From assembly GCA_022571575.1 (NCBI GenBank), contig JACZXN010000057.1, forward strand, positions 1 through 8,226: a DNA stretch of 8,226 nucleotides. The letters run 5' to 3'. Origin of the DNA: Chloroflexota bacterium (GTDB taxonomy: Bacteria; Chloroflexota; Dehalococcoidia; UBA3495). The notes beneath the pieces were generated by a model. The model did not search any database, was not told the DNA's origin, and worked only from the letters and a program-made list of their open reading frames with translations. Both the position numbers and the translations under genes were made by a program. Of the stretch, positions 6,116 to 8,226 are shown one piece after another. How positions within the stretch are numbered: position 1 is the first letter of the stretch; each line of letters opens with the position of its first letter.

Positions 6116-6157
6116 AGCTGAGCGCTGACGGCTGACGGCTGATAGCTGACCGCTAAT
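6116..6157 (+). repeat. degenerate 7-bp tandem repeat (NGCTGAN, six units)
   Basis: Six consecutive heptads: AGCTGAG, CGCTGAC, GGCTGAC, GGCTGAT, AGCTGAC, CGCTAAT. The core GCTGA is kept in five, and the last is GCTAA. The last unit contains the stop codon and part of the final Tyr codon of the asparaginase gene, so the array abuts the reading frame. Inverted copies occur at 6005-6018 on the other side of the stem-loop. Confidence 0.7.
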
Positions 6158-7163
6158 AAGTCATCATCATCCGCTGGATCTCTTCCGAGTCAGCCGTCCT
6201 GGTCAGGGCCAGCATCAACAATATCCGGGCCTTCCTGGGCGACAGGTTGTCGGCGGTGATGTAGCCCTCTTCGGTGAAGCGCCGGGTGCGCATAACCCTT
6301 CCGCTGCCGGCCTGGGTGGCGATGACCACCTTGACTCCCCGGCCCATGGCCTCTTTCAACGCAGCCGTCATGGCAGGGGGGGAACCGCCGCTGCCCAAAC
6401 CGGCCGCCACTATCCCCGGCACCCCGGCGTTGACCAATGCTTCCACCACCACTCCGTCGGCTCCGCCGTAGGCCAGGGCGATGTCCACCCTGGGAAGTTC
6501 AGCCAGTCCGGCCACGTCGAACTCGGTATCCGCCGTGTGGGTCCGGGTGGTGTCCCGGTAGAAGACGACCTCCTCGTCGGAATCGGCGTAACCCAGTAAT
6601 CCCACGTCGTTGGAGCGGAAGGTTTCCAGGCGGTAGCTGTTGGTCTTGGTCACGTCCCGGGCCGCCTGGATCTGGTTGTTCAACACGGTCAGCACCCCCC
6701 GTCCCCGTGACTGGGGGGACGCGGCCACCCGCACGCAATCGATGATATTCATGTCGGCGTCGGTGCCCAGGCCCGTGGGAGGCCGCATGGAGCCGGTGAC
6801 CACCACGGGTTTGCCGCTCTTGACCGTCAGGTTGAGGAAGTAAGCCGTTTCCTCTAATGTCGCGGTGCCGTGGGTTATGGCCACCCCCGCCGCCTGGGGG
6901 TCCTGGGCGAATATCTCGTTGATCCGCTGGGCCAGACCCAACCAGTGGGAGGGCAACACGTCGGTGCTGCCCAGGTTCAGGAACTGCTCCACCCTGATCT
7001 CGGCGATCTGGTTGACCTCGGGCACCCGGTCCAACAGTTCCTGTATGGTAAAGTGCTTATTGTCGTAGCTATAATTGATAAAATCGGTGCGCTCTCGGCC
7101 CACGAAGGAGATGCTTCCGCCGGTGCCGATGACGTACACCCGGGGTTTGTTCTGGACGGCCAT
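6153..7163 (-). CDS. asparaginase-family amidohydrolase with altered active-site residues
   Basis: This 336-residue protein is full length for the bacterial L-asparaginase/glutaminase family. Landmarks are V-I-G-T-G-G-S-I-S (11-19), the flexible-loop region ending N-L-G-S-T-D-V (63-69), T-H-G-T-A-T-L-E-E-T-A-Y-F-L (97-110), V-V-T-G-S-M-R-P (121-128), and A-R-D-V-T-K-T-N (168-175) with Lys173. Against E. coli AnsB, Ser17 replaces nucleophile Thr12, Ser66 matches Ser58, Thr100 matches Thr89 and Lys173 matches Lys162. Ala101 replaces Asp90, which in the classical enzyme helps hold the substrate. The usual S-A-D-G-P-x-N block is G-T-D-A-D-M-N. The triad Thr100-Lys173 is kept, so hydrolysis is plausible, but the substrate may not be asparagine. 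There is no signal peptide, so it is probably cytoplasmic. AGGAGG lies 5 bases before the ATG. It is divergent from the PQQ-type dehydrogenase and convergent with the CoA-transferase. Confidence 0.9.
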   Translation of the reverse strand: MAVQNKPRVYVIGTGGSISFVGRERTDFINYSYDNKHFTIQELLDRVPEVNQIAEIRVEQFLNLGSTDVLPSHWLGLAQRINEIFAQDPQAAGVAITHGTATLEETAYFLNLTVKSGKPVVVTGSMRPPTGLGTDADMNIIDCVRVAASPQSRGRGVLTVLNNQIQAARDVTKTNSYRLETFRSNDVGLLGYADSDEEVVFYRDTTRTHTADTEFDVAGLAELPRVDIALAYGGADGVVVEALVNAGVPGIVAAGLGSGGSPPAMTAALKEAMGRGVKVVIATQAGSGRVMRTRRFTEEGYITADNLSPRKARILLMLALTRTADSEEIQRMMMTY

Positions 7164-7168
7164 ACCTG

Positions 7169-7174
7169 CCTCCT
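7169..7174 (-). promoter_or_regulatory. strong Shine-Dalgarno site of the asparaginase-family gene
   Basis: AGGAGG on the minus strand, 5 bases before the ATG at 7163, supports that start. Confidence 0.8.
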
Positions 7175-7192
7175 AACCGGGGTTGAAATTTG

Positions 7193-7203
7193 GGGACGGT
7201 CCC
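7193..7203. promoter_or_regulatory. GGGAC-G-GTCCC palindrome in a divergent spacer
   Basis: An 11-bp interrupted palindrome lies 30 bases upstream of the asparaginase-family ATG, in the 150-bp spacer shared with the sugar dehydrogenase gene. Its place suits an operator, but it is short and GC-rich and could be chance. I see no clear -35/-10 pair for either gene in this spacer. Confidence 0.25.
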
Positions 7204-7313
7204 AGGGCGGTTGGCCCGCTCTTAGCGAACGAATCCAACCTGGAGCAGCAGTATACGTCATGCCTGCTTCAAGCCGATAGCCCCCCTGAATAGCATCTGA
7301 ACAGCATCACAGA

Positions 7314-8226
7314 ATGCAAAGATCGGTTCATATCCAAAATTCCACCGCTGATCGATTCACCCGGCCCACGGGCCCCATCGTGCCGGCCGCCGTTTCAATA
7401 TTTATCTCATTCATTTTGATTTCCTTGCTCACGCCCGGTTCCCCGGCTTCGGGACAAGGACTTCCGGAAATATCTGGCGCCGTTTCGGTACAGGGAGGAA
7501 AACCGGCTCAGGACGTTTCCATCCAGGTCACCGAGATTCCCGATGCGGTGACGGCCGAGACCGTTGCCGGAGGATTGGAGGTCCCTTGGGCGCTGGCCTT
7601 CACCCCCGACGGGCGGATCCTGGTGACGGAGCGCCGGGGCAGGATACGGGTGATCCAAGGCGGCGAATTGTTGGACGCTCCCCTGGCGGTGCTGGACGTG
7701 GCGCGGGTGTCCGAGGCCGGGTTGATGGGCATCGCCCTGGACCCCGGATTCGCCGCCAATGGGCATCTGTACGTCTGTTACACCTACGTTGACGACGGCG
7801 GGAATCTGTTTAACCGGGTGGCCCGGCTGACCGAATCCGCCGGCGTGGCCGGGGACCACCGGGTGGTGCTGGACGGCATTCCCGGCGCCCGGAACCATAA
7901 CGGCTGCCGGCTGAGATTCGGACCCGACGGCAAGCTCTACATCACCATGGGCGACGCCCAAGAGAAGGATAACGCCCAGGACCTGGCATCGCTGTCCGGC
8001 AAGGTGCTGCGGATCAACGCCGACGGCACGATCCCCCAAGACAATCCCTTTTCTCGCTCCCCGGTATACACCTACGGCCACCGCAACCCCCAGGGCCTGG
8101 ACTGGCACCCCGTCACCGGGGACCTGTTCATCACCGAGCACGGTCCCGCGGCGGACGACGAGATACACATACTGCGCCCCGGCGGCAATTACGGCTGGCC
8201 CAACGCCCCCGGGCAAGTCCACGCCC
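7314..8226 (+). CDS. PQQ-dependent sugar dehydrogenase (soluble aldose/GSDH type), exported, 3' end missing
   Basis: 304 codons are present and the gene runs off the window. The chain starts with a polar 23-residue N-region, then a hydrophobic segment (about 22-40, IVPAAVSIFISFILISLL), then P-G-S-P-A-S-G-Q. This looks like a signal peptide or N-terminal anchor, so the enzyme acts outside the cytoplasmic membrane. From residue 82 it follows the six-bladed beta-propeller of glucose/sorbosone dehydrogenases: G-L-E-V-P-W-A-L-A-F-T-P-D-G-R (87-101), T-E-R-x-G-R-I (105-111), G-L-M-G-I-A-L-D-P-G-F (136-146), and N-H-N-G-C-R-L-R-F-G-P-D-G-K-L-Y (194-209). His195 aligns with the catalytic base, and G-H-R-N-P-Q-G-L (255-262) carries the PQQ-contacting Arg. 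T-E-H-G-P (274-278) and G-N-Y-G-W-P (291-296) follow. ATG 7314 is the first start after an in-frame TGA but has no clear ribosome site; GTG 7380 is an alternative. Confidence 0.85.
   Translation, partial: MQRSVHIQNSTADRFTRPTGPIVPAAVSIFISFILISLLTPGSPASGQGLPEISGAVSVQGGKPAQDVSIQVTEIPDAVTAETVAGGLEVPWALAFTPDGRILVTERRGRIRVIQGGELLDAPLAVLDVARVSEAGLMGIALDPGFAANGHLYVCYTYVDDGGNLFNRVARLTESAGVAGDHRVVLDGIPGARNHNGCRLRFGPDGKLYITMGDAQEKDNAQDLASLSGKVLRINADGTIPQDNPFSRSPVYTYGHRNPQGLDWHPVTGDLFITEHGPAADDEIHILRPGGNYGWPNAPGQVHA

Noticed and set aside
7407..8222. 271-codon open frame on the minus strand
   Set aside because: It is the shadow of the PQQ-type dehydrogenase, whose plus-strand frame carries the propeller motifs without interruption.
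1..8226. a novel defence, toxin-antitoxin or mobile system across the window
   Set aside because: All nine genes are metabolic enzymes or unlinked uncharacterised families on alternating strands, with no co-directional multi-gene cassette that would support a new system.

Overview
The window is a GC-rich (visibly well above 50% G+C) bacterial chromosome segment carrying nine protein-coding genes. The genes at both ends are cut by the window edge. The mix is a PIG-L deacetylase, a PA4872-type oxaloacetate decarboxylase, an orphan CaiB/BaiF CoA-transferase, DUF2851, DUF429, an asparaginase-family enzyme and a PQQ-type sugar dehydrogenase. To me this suggests an uncultured environmental bacterium, perhaps a Chloroflexota lineage of the SAR202/Dehalococcoidia kind. 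That is an impression from gene content only; no rRNA or marker gene is present.

Layout. (1) Positions 2-247 (+) hold the C-terminus of a PIG-L/LmbE-like deacetylase, convergent with (2) a VOC/glyoxalase-fold protein at 263-655 (-). Upstream of it on the same strand is (3) an oxaloacetate decarboxylase of the PEP mutase/isocitrate lyase superfamily, 815-1675 (-). A divergent spacer with a perfect 12-bp tandem repeat leads to (4) a DUF429 protein with a GTG start, 1809-2729 (+), and (5) a small cupin, 2842-3180 (+). A compound palindromic element at 3185-3271 separates the cupin from the convergent (6) DUF2851 protein, 3280-4665 (-). A second divergent spacer, with a good sigma-70-like promoter, leads to (7) a family III CoA-transferase, 4779-5996 (+). 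A second convergent spacer holds a perfect 17-bp stem-loop and a 7-bp-periodic repeat, and faces (8) an asparaginase-family amidohydrolase, 6153-7163 (-). Finally (9) an exported PQQ-type sugar dehydrogenase runs from 7314 (+) off the right edge.

How the genes fit together. Most transcription units look like singletons or pairs, with alternating strands. The recognisable functions are catabolic: acyl-CoA activation, C4 oxo-acid decarboxylation, amide hydrolysis, periplasmic sugar oxidation and N-deacetylation. They do not form an obvious single pathway. I see no RNA gene, insertion sequence, CRISPR array, phage gene or defence system.

The points most worth a second look are the active-site changes in the asparaginase homologue (nucleophile Thr to Ser, and the Asp of the Thr-Asp pair to Ala), the two structured convergent spacers, and the uncharacterised DUF2851 and DUF429 proteins. 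All genes were read by eye from motifs; no database search was possible.
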